From: JBKDZR01 sp047971485
GTDB lineage: Bacteria; Pseudomonadota; Alphaproteobacteria; Rhodobacterales; Rhodobacteraceae
Assembly: GCA_047971485.1 (NCBI GenBank)
Contig: JBKDZR010000096.1
Span: forward strand, 1 to 11,807
Direction of reading: 5' to 3'
Length of the DNA: 11,807 nt
The first letter of the stretch is position 1; every line of letters starts with the position of its first letter. Made by a program: the position numbers and the translations under genes. Shown here in pieces: positions 1-7,151 of this stretch. Under the pieces are notes generated by a model, which did not search any database, had not been told where the DNA came from, and was given only the letters and a program-made list of their open reading frames with translations.

Positions 1-56
1 CCGCGCCAAGGGGATGAACGACCGCTTTGTCCGCAAAGTTGACATCCCGTCATCAG

Positions 57-77
57 GCCCAGAGGCGTACTCTGGGC
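57..77 (-). terminator. Inverted repeat overlapping the panB stop codon, possible terminator
   Basis: CCCAGAG (58-64) and CTCTGGG (70-76) are perfect inverted copies separated by GCGTA. One more G-C pair (57/77) brings the stem to 8 bp and takes it into the panB stop codon. No T-tract follows on the minus strand, so it is not a classical intrinsic terminator. It may be a Rho-assisted stop or a 3'-end-stabilising hairpin. Confidence 0.4.
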
Positions 78-889
78 TACCGATAAACTTGATCCGGCCC
101 GGGGAAGGTGCGGGATTTCACCTCATCGGCGTAGTCCGACACGGCCTGTTCGATCATTGGCCCCAACTGCCCGTAGACCTTGACAAATTTCGGCGTCCAG
201 GGGTTCAGGCCCAGCATGTCCTCCAACACCAGGATCTGACCGTCGCAGTCCGCGCTGGCGCCGATGCCGATGGTCGGGATCGGGATCTGCTTGGTGATCC
301 GGGCGGCCAGGGGCTCGACCATGCCTTCCAGCACGATGGCAAAGGCGCCGGCCTCGGCCACGGCCTTGGCGTCGGCCTCATGGGTGGGCCAGCTGTCTTC
401 CTGGCGCCCCTGGGTCTTGAACCCGCCCATGACATTGGTGGATTGCGGGGTCAGGCCGGTATGGGCCATCACCGGGATGCCGCGCTCGGTCAGGAAGTGG
501 ATGGTTTCGGCCATGCGTGCACCGCCCTCCAGCTTGATCGCGCCACAGCCGGTTTCCTTCATCACCCGGGCCGCGTTGCGGAAGGCGATGCTGGGGCTTT
601 CTTCATAAGAACCGAAGGGCATATCGACGACGATCAGCGCCTTTTGCGTGCCGCGCACCACCGCCTTGCCATGCATGATCATCAGGTCCAGAGAGACACC
701 GATGGTGCTGTCCATGCCGTGCATGACCATGCCCAGACTGTCGCCCACCAGGATCAGATCGGCATAGCGATCAACGATGGCGGCGGTATGCGCGTGATAC
801 GAGGTCAGCGAGACGATCGGCTCGCCCCCCTTGCGGGCGGCAATCTGGGGCACGGTGACGCGGCGGATGGTTTCGGTCTGGCTGCTCAT
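77..889 (-). CDS. panB: 3-methyl-2-oxobutanoate hydroxymethyltransferase (ketopantoate hydroxymethyltransferase)
   Basis: This cytosolic enzyme transfers a hydroxymethyl group from 5,10-methylenetetrahydrofolate to 3-methyl-2-oxobutanoate, making ketopantoate, the first committed step to pantothenate and coenzyme A. The 270 residues match the usual family length (about 260-280). Visible family marks are VGDSLGMV (48-55, with metal-binding Asp50), VVDMPFGSY (87-95, Asp89), KLEGG (119-123), the GLTPQS loop (145-150), the likely catalytic Glu188 in VLEGMVEP, and GIGASADCDGQ (208-218). The start is supported by GGAGG five bases upstream of the ATG, lying just after the panC stop codon. Only 12 nt separate the two genes, so they are almost certainly cotranscribed as panC-panB. 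Nothing looks truncated or unusual. A second, distant PanB relative sits at the right edge of the window and should not be confused with this gene. Confidence 0.97.
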   Translation of the reverse strand: MSSQTETIRRVTVPQIAARKGGEPIVSLTSYHAHTAAIVDRYADLILVGDSLGMVMHGMDSTIGVSLDLMIMHGKAVVRGTQKALIVVDMPFGSYEESPSIAFRNAARVMKETGCGAIKLEGGARMAETIHFLTERGIPVMAHTGLTPQSTNVMGGFKTQGRQEDSWPTHEADAKAVAEAGAFAIVLEGMVEPLAARITKQIPIPTIGIGASADCDGQILVLEDMLGLNPWTPKFVKVYGQLGPMIEQAVSDYADEVKSRTFPGPDQVYR

Positions 890-901
890 GGGGTCCTCCA
901 G

Positions 902-1756
902 TCAGTCAGGGGTCACGACCCGCTGGTCGATCAGCAGGACGGCGCCGAAGCGCACGGCCAGCAGGATGACGGCGGGCTGGGTGATCGGGCCGGCAAGGGG
1001 GGCCAGCGTTTCGGCATCGCGGATGTCAACGGATTGCACCTCGGCGCCCTCGGCCTCAGCGATGCGGGTGGTAATGGTGGCTTGCAGGTGCTCGGCCGTC
1101 AGGCCCGGATCGACGGGCATCGTGGCCTCGGCCCAGTCCAGCGCCGCGTTCAGCGCCGGGGCAGCGGTGCGATGGGCCGCGCTTAGCCGGATATTGCGCG
1201 AGGACATAGCCAGCCCGTCAGCTTCACGCATGATCGGCACGCCGGTGATCTCGACGGGCATGTCCAGATCGCGGACCATGGTGCGGATGACGGCCAGTTG
1301 CTGATAGTCCTTTTCCCCAAAGAAGGCGGCATCGGGCTGGGTAATGTTGAACAGCTTGGTCACCACCGTCGCGACACCGCGGAAATGCCCGGGCCGGAGC
1401 GCGCCAATCAGGATCCCGGCCAGATCCGTCGTTTCGACGATGGTCTGGGCCCCGGGATGGTACATTTCCTCGGGCGTGGGGGTGAACACGGCATCCACGC
1501 CCTCGGCCCTCAGCAGGGCCAGATCGCGATCCATGTCGCGCGGATAGGTATCCAGATCCTCGTTGGGGCCGAATTGTGTGGGGTTCACGAAGATTGAGAC
1601 CACGACAAAATCACAAGCGGCGCGGGCGGCACGGACCAGGCTGAGATGCCCATCATGCAGATAGCCCATCGTGGGCACCAAACCGATCCGGCGGCCGGCG
1701 CTGCGCGCCCGGGCCACGGTGGCGCGGATCCCGGTTTTGGTCGGGCAGATCTCCAT
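902..1756 (-). CDS. panC: Pantothenate synthetase (pantoate--beta-alanine ligase)
   Basis: It condenses pantoate with beta-alanine using ATP, through a pantoyl-adenylate intermediate, to give pantothenate. At 284 residues it has normal length. The nucleotidyltransferase signature PTMGYLHDGHLSL (28-40) carries the HxGH-type motif. It is followed by NPTQFGPNEDLDTYPR (58-73), RPGHFRGVATVV (121-132), FGEKDYQQ (146-153) and the KMSKS-like region READGLAMSSRN (177-188), all standard for PanC. A strong AAGGGAGG lies eight bases before the ATG. It is first of the panC-panB pair and follows hrpB on the same strand after 81 nt, a gap long enough for its own promoter although I could not recognise one. 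The pathway enzyme that reduces ketopantoate (PanE or IlvC) is not in the window. Confidence 0.97.
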   Translation of the reverse strand: MEICPTKTGIRATVARARSAGRRIGLVPTMGYLHDGHLSLVRAARAACDFVVVSIFVNPTQFGPNEDLDTYPRDMDRDLALLRAEGVDAVFTPTPEEMYHPGAQTIVETTDLAGILIGALRPGHFRGVATVVTKLFNITQPDAAFFGEKDYQQLAVIRTMVRDLDMPVEITGVPIMREADGLAMSSRNIRLSAAHRTAAPALNAALDWAEATMPVDPGLTAEHLQATITTRIAEAEGAEVQSVDIRDAETLAPLAGPITQPAVILLAVRFGAVLLIDQRVVTPD

Positions 1757-1837
1757 CCCTCAGCCTCCCTTGTGGCTGGTGCCGGGATACTTGGCTGGCG
1801 CGGCCGGGGCAAGGGTGGGTGTTGGACCGGGCCGGGT

Positions 1838-4285
1838 TCACTGGCCCCTCGGCTTGGCGCGCAGGGTCGGGGGGGCCTGGGTCGGATCCTCGGGCCAGGG
1901 GTGGCGGGGATAGCGGGCCCGCATGTCCTTGCGCACATCGGCATAGCTGCCGGCCCAGAAACCGGGCAGATCGGCCGTGGTCTGCACCGGCCGACCCGCA
2001 GGCGACAGCAGGGTGACACGCAGAGGTGTGTCACCGACCATCGGGTGGGTCGTGGTGCCGAACAGTTCCTGCAAACGGAGGGCGATTTCCGGGGCCTCAC
2101 CGCCATAGTCGATGGCGATCTTGCGCCCCAGGGGCGTTTCCCAATGGGCCGGGGCCAGGTGATCAAGGGTTTGCGTCGCGGCCCAATCCAACGCAGCACG
2201 CAGCGCAGCAGTGGGATCAAGCGCCTTCAGGTCGGCGGCGCTGCGGATACCCGACAGATAGGGCAGCAGCCAGTCCTCGGCATTGGCCAGCAGCGCCTCA
2301 TCGGATGGATCGGGCAGGTCTGCCCCGGCAACCCGGGCGATGGCCAGCCGCGCGCGCAGCAGATCAAAGGCCCGCCCTGGTTTCAGCGCCTGCAGCCCCA
2401 GCGCACGGACCCCGTCCAGTGCAGCGCGGGCCAGATCGGCATCGGGCGCCTCGGGCCATGTGCGATCGGACAGAACCAGCGCGCCCAGCCGCTCCTGCAC
2501 CCGCGCCATCACCCGGTTGCGGCGGGCGTCCCATTCACACAGGCGGATTTCCTCGATCCAATCGGCAAAGAGGCCGCGCAACTCGGATTCGGTGATGGGC
2601 GCAGCCAGCCGGATCCTGGCTTCGCGCGGGTTGCCATCGGTATCGGCAACAACCAGCAGGCGCTGTCCGGCCAGCGGATCGGTCGTATCCAGCACCGCGC
2701 CCTTGCCACCCGACAGGATATAACGGGCCGTCTGTCCGCCCCGATGCAAGCCGATCCGGTCCGGGTAGGCCAGGGCCAGCATCGCGCCGGTGGACAGAGG
2801 ATCCGCCGGGGGGGCGCCACGCGGGGACAGGCGTTTGGCTTCGGCCCAGATCCGGGCGATGGCCCCCTTCGTGCCCTCGGGGGGGGCTGTGCGGCCTGTC
2901 AGGATATCCAGTCGTCGGGTCAGATCGCAGCCCTGCCCGCGCAGGAAATCGCGATCCGCCAGCAGCGCGGCCACGGGTGCGGCCGGGGCGCCGGCGACGG
3001 CCAGCATATGGCCCAGCCGGGGATGGGTGGGCAGCGCGGCCAGCGCCGTGCCATGGGCGGTGATCCGACCAGCCTTGTCCAGCGCCCCCAGCCCGGTCAG
3101 CAGCCCGCGGGCCTCGGCCAGGGCCGGGGCGGGGGGCGGCGTCAGAAAGGCCAGATCCGCCGGATCGGCCCCCCATTGCGCCAGATCCAGGGCCAGCCCG
3201 GTCAGGTCTGCGGCGGCGATCTCGGGCGGGGGGAAGGCCGCCAGCGCCCCCTCTTCGCCCTTGGTCCACAGCCGATAGCACCAGCCCGACGCCACCCGCC
3301 CGGCCCGGCCCCGGCGCTGGTCGGCCTCGGCACGGGTGACACGCTCGGTCACCAGCCGCGACATGCCGGATCCGGGATCAAAGCGCGCGCGCCGCGCCCA
3401 GCCGGCATCCACCACGACCCGAACATCTTCGATGGTCAGCGAGGTTTCGGCAATCGCAGTGGCCAGCACGATCTTGCGGCCCTGGGCCAGGGGCTCAATC
3501 GCGGCGCGTTGATCGGCGGCGGGCAGCGCGCCATAGAGGGGCAGGATCCGGCACCCGGCGGGCAAGCGCCCCTCCAGCGCGCGGGCGGTCCGGCGGATCT
3601 CGGCCTCGCCGGGCAGGAAAGCCAGCACGCCGCCCTCGGTGTCCGCCACGGCCTGCCGGATCAGATCGGCCACAGCTTGTTCCAGCCGGGTCTGGCGGGT
3701 GCCGGGGCTGTCCAGCCAGCGGGTCTCGACCGGAAAGGCGCGGCCCGCCGAGGTGATCACCGGCGCGTCATTCAGCAGTGCGGCCACCGGTTCAGCATCC
3801 AGCGTGGCCGACATGACCAGCAGGATCAAATCATCGCGCAGGGCGGCACGGACCTCGGCGGTCAGAGCCAGGCCAAGATCGGCCTGAAGGGACCGCTCGT
3901 GGAACTCGTCAAAGATCACCGCGCCGATGCCCTCCAGCCCCGGGTCGGTTTGCAGCCGCCGGGTCAACAACCCCTCGGTGATCACCTCGATCCGGGTGGC
4001 GGCACTGCGTTTGCTGGCCCCACGAAAGGCATAGCCGACCGTCTGACCCACCGGTTCCCCCAGGGTGGCGGCCATGCGTTCCGCGCTGGTCCGGGCGGCG
4101 ATGCGGCGGGGTTCCAGCATCAGGATCCGGCCCGTCACCAGCCCCGAGCGCAGCAACGCCAGTGGCACCCGCGTGGTCTTGCCCGCGCCGGGGGGCGCCT
4201 GCAGGACCGCACAGCCCCGCTGGCGCAAGGCCGCCAGCAGCGGCGGCAGGGCTGCATCGATCGGCAGGGGCGGGTCACTGGCCAT
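1838..4285 (-). CDS. hrpB: ATP-dependent RNA helicase HrpB (DEAH/RHA family)
   Basis: This is a superfamily 2 DEAH-box helicase of the HrpB type; its physiological role in bacteria is poorly defined. At 815 residues it is close to the length of E. coli HrpB (about 810). Motifs in order are Walker A GAGKTT (33-38), motif II DEFH (126-129), motif III SAT (159-161), the motif V region ETSLTIEDVRVVVDAG (280-295) and motif VI QRRGRAGR (323-330). A long helicase-associated region and an HrpB-type C-terminal domain follow (roughly the last 130 residues, with LFGTTTHPMVGD and GSYADVRKDMRARYPRHPWPEDP). Motif II reads DEFH rather than DEAH, which is typical of HrpB. The start lies 6 nt after the stop of the DUF3108 gene, with only a weak Shine-Dalgarno sequence, suggesting translational coupling. 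On the opposite strand the region stays open over more than 3 kb, a by-product of its GC-rich codon use. Confidence 0.95.
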   Translation of the reverse strand: MASDPPLPIDAALPPLLAALRQRGCAVLQAPPGAGKTTRVPLALLRSGLVTGRILMLEPRRIAARTSAERMAATLGEPVGQTVGYAFRGASKRSAATRIEVITEGLLTRRLQTDPGLEGIGAVIFDEFHERSLQADLGLALTAEVRAALRDDLILLVMSATLDAEPVAALLNDAPVITSAGRAFPVETRWLDSPGTRQTRLEQAVADLIRQAVADTEGGVLAFLPGEAEIRRTARALEGRLPAGCRILPLYGALPAADQRAAIEPLAQGRKIVLATAIAETSLTIEDVRVVVDAGWARRARFDPGSGMSRLVTERVTRAEADQRRGRAGRVASGWCYRLWTKGEEGALAAFPPPEIAAADLTGLALDLAQWGADPADLAFLTPPPAPALAEARGLLTGLGALDKAGRITAHGTALAALPTHPRLGHMLAVAGAPAAPVAALLADRDFLRGQGCDLTRRLDILTGRTAPPEGTKGAIARIWAEAKRLSPRGAPPADPLSTGAMLALAYPDRIGLHRGGQTARYILSGGKGAVLDTTDPLAGQRLLVVADTDGNPREARIRLAAPITESELRGLFADWIEEIRLCEWDARRNRVMARVQERLGALVLSDRTWPEAPDADLARAALDGVRALGLQALKPGRAFDLLRARLAIARVAGADLPDPSDEALLANAEDWLLPYLSGIRSAADLKALDPTAALRAALDWAATQTLDHLAPAHWETPLGRKIAIDYGGEAPEIALRLQELFGTTTHPMVGDTPLRVTLLSPAGRPVQTTADLPGFWAGSYADVRKDMRARYPRHPWPEDPTQAPPTLRAKPRGQ

Positions 4286-4291
4286 GGCAGG

Positions 4292-5029
4292 TCACCGGCG
4301 CTGGATACGGGCGGCCCCGAAGTTGGTCTGAAACTGCAGATCCTGAACCTGCAGGATGCCCTCGGGCCCGGTGCGGTAGGTCAGGGTCAGGGGCCAGACA
4401 CTCTGCCGGGCCATGGCCGCGGGGCTGAAACCGGCCTCGCGTTCATAGCGGCCCGTGCAGCGCAGCCCATTGGGGATCGGGCTGGGCTGATCCAGCCGGA
4501 TCCGGGCCCGGGTTGCCCCGTCATAAAGAGCAATGTCCAGCTGACAGGCCAAGGATGCGGGCCGATCGCGCAACACGGCAAAGACCGCCGTCATCGGATC
4601 GACGGTGCCGCCCTGCTGATCTGCCGGTGCGGCGTGGCGGCGCGGCCGATCGCGGGGCGGATCGCGGGTGATCTCGGGCCAGCCGGCGGGGTAGCGAAAG
4701 CGGCGGGACACGGTTTCGCCCCGCTCCTCGGCGATCTCGGCATAGACCGTGGGGGCATAGCGGTTACCCGTCACCTGGCCGGTGGCCGTGGCGTCGATGC
4801 GCATATTGAACACGATCCCCGCCAACCCGCCGGAGCGTACGCTGCCCCGGGCCTCATAGCGCCCATCGGTTTCGCTGGCTTCATAGGCCAGGGTGCCGGC
4901 GCGCAGACCCGCAAAACTGACGGTGAACCCGGCTTTTTCCTGCGCCCAAGCCGGCGGCACGGCCAAACCCAGCAGGCAGGCCAAACCAAGCGCCCGGGGC
5001 AGGCTGCGGCTGGGCCCATGATCGGTCAT
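4292..5029 (-). CDS. Secreted DUF3108 domain protein
   Basis: This is a 245-residue protein predicted to be exported. Residues 1-29 form a signal peptide: a basic start (RSLPR), a hydrophobic core (ALGLACLLGLAV) and an AWA/Q cleavage site. The mature part starts with FTVSFAGLRAGTLAYEAS, a beta-rich pattern I associate with DUF3108 proteins, which are periplasmic or outer-membrane-facing and of uncharacterised function. The reading frame is open another 83 codons upstream, but that extension is Arg/Pro-rich and runs antisense into the phosphatase gene. The ATG at 5029 puts the signal peptide at the N-terminus and has GGAG about nine bases upstream, so it is the better start. The gene precedes hrpB by 6 nt and is divergent from the phosphatase gene across 53 nt, so both promoters must lie in or near that short gap. 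Family assignment is from recognition, not from a search. Confidence 0.8.
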   Translation of the reverse strand: MTDHGPSRSLPRALGLACLLGLAVPPAWAQEKAGFTVSFAGLRAGTLAYEASETDGRYEARGSVRSGGLAGIVFNMRIDATATGQVTGNRYAPTVYAEIAEERGETVSRRFRYPAGWPEITRDPPRDRPRRHAAPADQQGGTVDPMTAVFAVLRDRPASLACQLDIALYDGATRARIRLDQPSPIPNGLRCTGRYEREAGFSPAAMARQSVWPLTLTYRTGPEGILQVQDLQFQTNFGAARIQRR

Positions 5030-5082
5030 GGCCACCAGTCTCCGCTCTGGTCTGGGTCCGGCCCCTGCGCTAGCAAGGCGGC

Positions 5083-5538
5083 ATGAATACCCATCCGATC
5101 TCTGTCCTTTTTGTCTGTCTGGGCAATATCTGCCGCTCGCCCGCCGCCGAGGCGGTGATGCGCGCGCTGGCCCCGCAGTGGCACCTCGACAGCGCCGGGA
5201 CGGGGGGCTGGCACGTGGGCGAACCGCCCCATCCGCCAATGATCGCCGCGGCGGCCGCACGCGGCTATGACATGGCACGGCTGCGCGCCCGACAGGTCGA
5301 GACGGCCGATTTCCGGCGTTTCGATCACCTGATCGCCATGGATACCGAGAATCTGAAACACTTGCGCCAAATCTGCCCCGCAGATGCCACAGCCCGCCTG
5401 GGCCTGCTGTTGGATCACCTGCCCGACACCAAGGGCCAGGCCGTGCCCGACCCCTATTATACGGGCGATTTCATCGGGGCCCTGACCCTGATTGAGGCCG
5501 GTTGCCGGGCCCTGCTGCACGATCTGTCGCCACCCTGA
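5083..5538 (+). CDS. Low-molecular-weight protein tyrosine phosphatase
   Basis: This cytosolic phosphatase should hydrolyse phosphotyrosine in proteins; in bacteria such enzymes often oppose tyrosine kinases, though no kinase is present here. The P-loop CLGNICRS (12-19) gives the C(X)5R(S/T) signature, with nucleophile Cys12 and Arg18. The general acid loop is DPYY (123-126), where Asp123 is the expected proton donor. DSAGTGGWHVGEPP (36-49) is the usual second conserved block. The length of 151 residues is normal. AAGG precedes the ATG by six bases. The gene stands alone, divergent from the DUF3108 gene and convergent with the small secreted-protein gene 14 nt downstream. I saw no capsule or exopolysaccharide genes nearby, so a housekeeping role is more likely than polysaccharide control. 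The related arsenate reductase family shares this fold, but the DPYY loop favours a phosphatase. Confidence 0.93.
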   Translation: MNTHPISVLFVCLGNICRSPAAEAVMRALAPQWHLDSAGTGGWHVGEPPHPPMIAAAAARGYDMARLRARQVETADFRRFDHLIAMDTENLKHLRQICPADATARLGLLLDHLPDTKGQAVPDPYYTGDFIGALTLIEAGCRALLHDLSPP

Positions 5539-5552
5539 CGCCGGGACCGCGA

Positions 5553-5870
5553 TCAGCCGCAGCGCTGACTGGCGATGCTGCCAAACTGCTTGTAGCGCAG
5601 CCAGAAGGTTTCATCGCTGCGCCGGCCCGACGTGCGGATTTCCTGCGCGCGGCTGGGGTCACGGAAGAACCCGGCGGCAATACGCTGTTCCCGACCGGTC
5701 AGCAACTGATTGGCAACGCCCTGGATGCACTGGCACAGCGATGAGCTGGCCGCGCTGCGCCCGCTGGACACACAGGCGCGTTCGATATCGGCGGCCTGCG
5801 CCGAAGGGGCCGCAAAGGCGGTAACGGTAAAAATAAGCGCCGCGACCGGCGCGATCTGGATCGGTTTCAT
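5553..5870 (-). CDS. Small secreted four-cysteine protein, function unknown
   Basis: This is a 105-residue protein with a clear signal peptide: MKPIQ, then a hydrophobic core (APVAALIFTVTAFAA) and cleavage after AQA (about residue 25). The mature 80 residues contain four cysteines, in ACVSSG, LCQC and the C-terminal RCG, a spacing that suggests two disulphides in the periplasm. Conserved-looking segments are CQCIQGVANQLL and AAGFFRDPSRAQEIR. Similar proteins occur widely in Rhodobacterales and, from memory, are sometimes labelled arginine transporter; nothing in this sequence supports transport. The frame extends 19 codons upstream, but the start at 5870 places the signal peptide correctly and has an AAGGCAG ribosome-binding site. 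It converges on the phosphatase gene and diverges from motB. It looks like a genuine gene because the signal peptide and the cysteine pattern are both coherent. Confidence 0.75.
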   Translation of the reverse strand: MKPIQIAPVAALIFTVTAFAAPSAQAADIERACVSSGRSAASSSLCQCIQGVANQLLTGREQRIAAGFFRDPSRAQEIRTSGRRSDETFWLRYKQFGSIASQRCG

Positions 5871-5974
5871 TGCTCTGCCTTGCCTTGGGGGACTCACTCT
5901 TGCGGTGGGCCTGCGCAATAGTGGCAAAAAAAGGGCAATCCGTCCACCGCCGATCCCCCCGCAGGTTGGCCGCG

Positions 5975-5989
5975 TTAACCGAAATTTAC
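5975..5989 (+). promoter_or_regulatory. CtrA-like box 1 upstream of motB
   Basis: TTAA, a 7-base spacer and TTAC match the alphaproteobacterial CtrA full site TTAA-N7-TTAA at seven of eight positions. The box lies 79 bases before the motB start. CtrA is known to control motility genes in Rhodobacterales. It could instead serve the divergent secreted-protein gene at 5870. Confidence 0.5.
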
Positions 5990-6004
5990 GGTCTCCGGCG
6001 CGGG

Positions 6005-6019
6005 TTAAGGCAACGTTTA
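6005..6019 (+). promoter_or_regulatory. CtrA-like box 2 upstream of motB
   Basis: TTAA, a 7-base spacer and TTTA again match seven of eight positions of the CtrA site. It begins exactly 30 bp after box 1, close to three helical turns, so two dimers could bind the same DNA face. It ends 48 bases before the motB start. Confidence 0.5.
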
Positions 6020-6038
6020 GATCCCGTCTTTAGGGATC
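6020..6038 (+). repeat. Perfect 6-bp dyad GATCCC / GGGATC
   Basis: GATCCC (6020-6025) and GGGATC (6033-6038) flank a 7-base spacer, immediately after CtrA-like box 2 and about 29 bases before the motB start. It could be an operator or a leader hairpin. No T-tract follows, so a terminator is unlikely. Confidence 0.4.
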
Positions 6039-6067
6039 ATGGCGGGTGATGAGTGTGAGGTGGGACG

Positions 6068-6901
6068 ATGAGCGACAAGGAGTTGGCGCCAATCATCATA
6101 AAACGGCGCAAATCCGGTGGGGGCGATGGCCACCATGGCGGCGCCTGGAAAGTGGCCTATGCGGATTTCGTGACCGCGATGATGGCGTTTTTCCTGTTGA
6201 TGTGGCTGTTGAACGCGACGACGGAAAAGCAACGCAAGGGATTGGCGGATTATTTCTCGCCCTCGATTCCGATCAGCGGGATTTCTTCGGGCGGCGATAA
6301 CACATTCTGGGGCGACAGCTCTGTTTCCGAAACGGAACTGATCCGGGACGGTGAACCGCTGTCCGGCGCCACGCCCGACGAAGACGGCGCCGACCAGGAT
6401 GGGGCGGTGACCGCAACCGGGGATGCCAAGGGAATCGCCGAAGCCGAGCAGATGCTTGAGGATCTCAAGGCGCGCGGGGGCGAAAGCATTGCCAAGCTGC
6501 TCGAACAGCCCAATGTCGTGACCCGGGTAACCGATGAGGGGCTGGTGATCGACATCTTCTCCATGGTGGATCTGCAAATCTTTGATCATGGCGGATCCAA
6601 GGCCCAGCCAATCCTGGTTTCCAGCCTGGGTCTGGTCGCCGATGTTCTGAAAGTGGTGCGCAACCGCGTCGCCATTGATGCACATATGCCGGCCAAGCCC
6701 GTGATCTATGCGCGCGATCCGGCCTGGGGCCTGTCGATGGACCGCGCGGGAACAGCCCGGCGGCTGATGGAAGAGGCCGGGTTCGATCCGTTGCGCATTC
6801 AGCGGGTCACCGGTTTTGCCGACCGCAAGCCTGTCACCGACAATCCGATGTCGGTGCGCAACGAACGCATCGAAATCATCGTGCTGCGCGATGGCGCCTA
6901 A
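6068..6901 (+). CDS. motB: Flagellar motor stator protein MotB
   Basis: MotB is the stator subunit that, with MotA, forms the ion channel driving the flagellar motor and anchors it to peptidoglycan. The 277-residue protein has a short basic cytoplasmic tail and the signature HHGGAWKVAYADFVTAMM. One transmembrane helix covers about residues 30-49 and contains Asp33, the equivalent of the essential ion-binding Asp32 of E. coli. A plug-like segment EKQRKGLADYFSP (53-65) follows, then an acidic linker (about 93-125) and an OmpA/MotB-type C-terminal domain (about 150-275) with LSMDRA (222-227) and RNERIEI (264-270). The usual GHTD motif in that domain reads AHMP (205-208), so the Asp expected to contact the peptide stem is absent. 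A GAGGTGGG ribosome-binding site precedes the ATG. There is no motA next to it; the partner must be encoded elsewhere. Two CtrA-like boxes upstream suggest cell-cycle/motility control. Confidence 0.9.
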   Translation: MSDKELAPIIIKRRKSGGGDGHHGGAWKVAYADFVTAMMAFFLLMWLLNATTEKQRKGLADYFSPSIPISGISSGGDNTFWGDSSVSETELIRDGEPLSGATPDEDGADQDGAVTATGDAKGIAEAEQMLEDLKARGGESIAKLLEQPNVVTRVTDEGLVIDIFSMVDLQIFDHGGSKAQPILVSSLGLVADVLKVVRNRVAIDAHMPAKPVIYARDPAWGLSMDRAGTARRLMEEAGFDPLRIQRVTGFADRKPVTDNPMSVRNERIEIIVLRDGA

Positions 6902-6997
6902 CGCATGTTGCACAAAACTGGGTACCGGTTTCGGAGCACCGCAAGCCAAACAGGAACGGGATGCCCGACCCCGCCCCCAGCCCAGGCACCTTAACGG

Positions 6998-7026
6998 TTG
7001 ACAACGACGCGGGTGCGGATCATAGA
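6998..7026 (+). promoter_or_regulatory. Putative sigma-70 promoter for rpsD
   Basis: A perfect -35 element TTGACA (6998-7003), a 17-base spacer and a weak -10-like CATAGA (7021-7026) lie about 97 bases after the motB stop and about 145 bases before the rpsD start. A transcript from here would carry a long leader. Confidence 0.5.
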
Positions 7027-7083
7027 CGCGGCTTCATTGGTGTTGGTGGCCCCCGCAAGGGAATGCCTGTCGGCGCACCGGAT

Positions 7084-7151
7084 CGGGTCAGGCTGCTGAC
7101 CTGCCGGGATGCAAAGGACAACGCCCTTCACAGGACTGCCCCGGGCGGTCC
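7084..7151 (+). promoter_or_regulatory. rpsD leader with two hairpins
   Basis: Hairpin A pairs 7084-7091 with 7096-7103 (GGTCAG/CTGACC core, one G-U pair, 4-base loop). Hairpin B pairs GGACTGCC (7133-7140) with GGCGGTCC (7144-7151), an 8-bp stem with one G-U pair and a 3-base loop. Hairpin B ends five bases before the AGAAGGAG ribosome-binding site (7157-7164). S4 is a known translational autoregulator in E. coli and Bacillus, so this could be a site of feedback control. The pairings are visible in the sequence; the function is inferred. Confidence 0.4.

Noticed and set aside
1..45. Possible start of another minus-strand gene downstream of panB (MSTLRTKRSFIPLAR)
   Set aside because: Only 15 codons are visible, the ribosome-binding site is weak, and a plus-strand frame over the same bases has similar codon bias. 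Extending the sequence to the left would decide.
14..1186. A 390-codon plus-strand open frame antisense to panB and panC
   Set aside because: Low-complexity Gly/His/Asp/Arg composition without motifs; it mirrors the real minus-strand genes.
1646..5086. A 1146-codon plus-strand open frame antisense to panC, hrpB and the DUF3108 gene
   Set aside because: It is Gly/Gln/Arg/Pro-rich with no recognisable domain, and the opposite strand carries genes with full motifs. High GC in third positions suppresses stops on the antisense strand.
5030..5278. Longer N-terminus for the DUF3108 protein
   Set aside because: The extra 83 residues are Arg/Pro-rich, overlap the divergent phosphatase gene in antisense, and would bury the signal peptide.
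5871..5927. Longer N-terminus (19 codons) for the small secreted protein
   Set aside because: It would put a basic stretch before the signal peptide; the internal ATG at 5870 has a better ribosome-binding site.
6017..6949. A 310-codon minus-strand open frame antisense to motB
   Set aside because: It covers motB, whose channel and OmpA-type domains are clear, and its own translation shows no domain.
6991..7003. A further TTAA before rpsD as a CtrA site
   Set aside because: The second half-site at the right spacing is CAAC, which does not match; a lone TTAA is not evidence.
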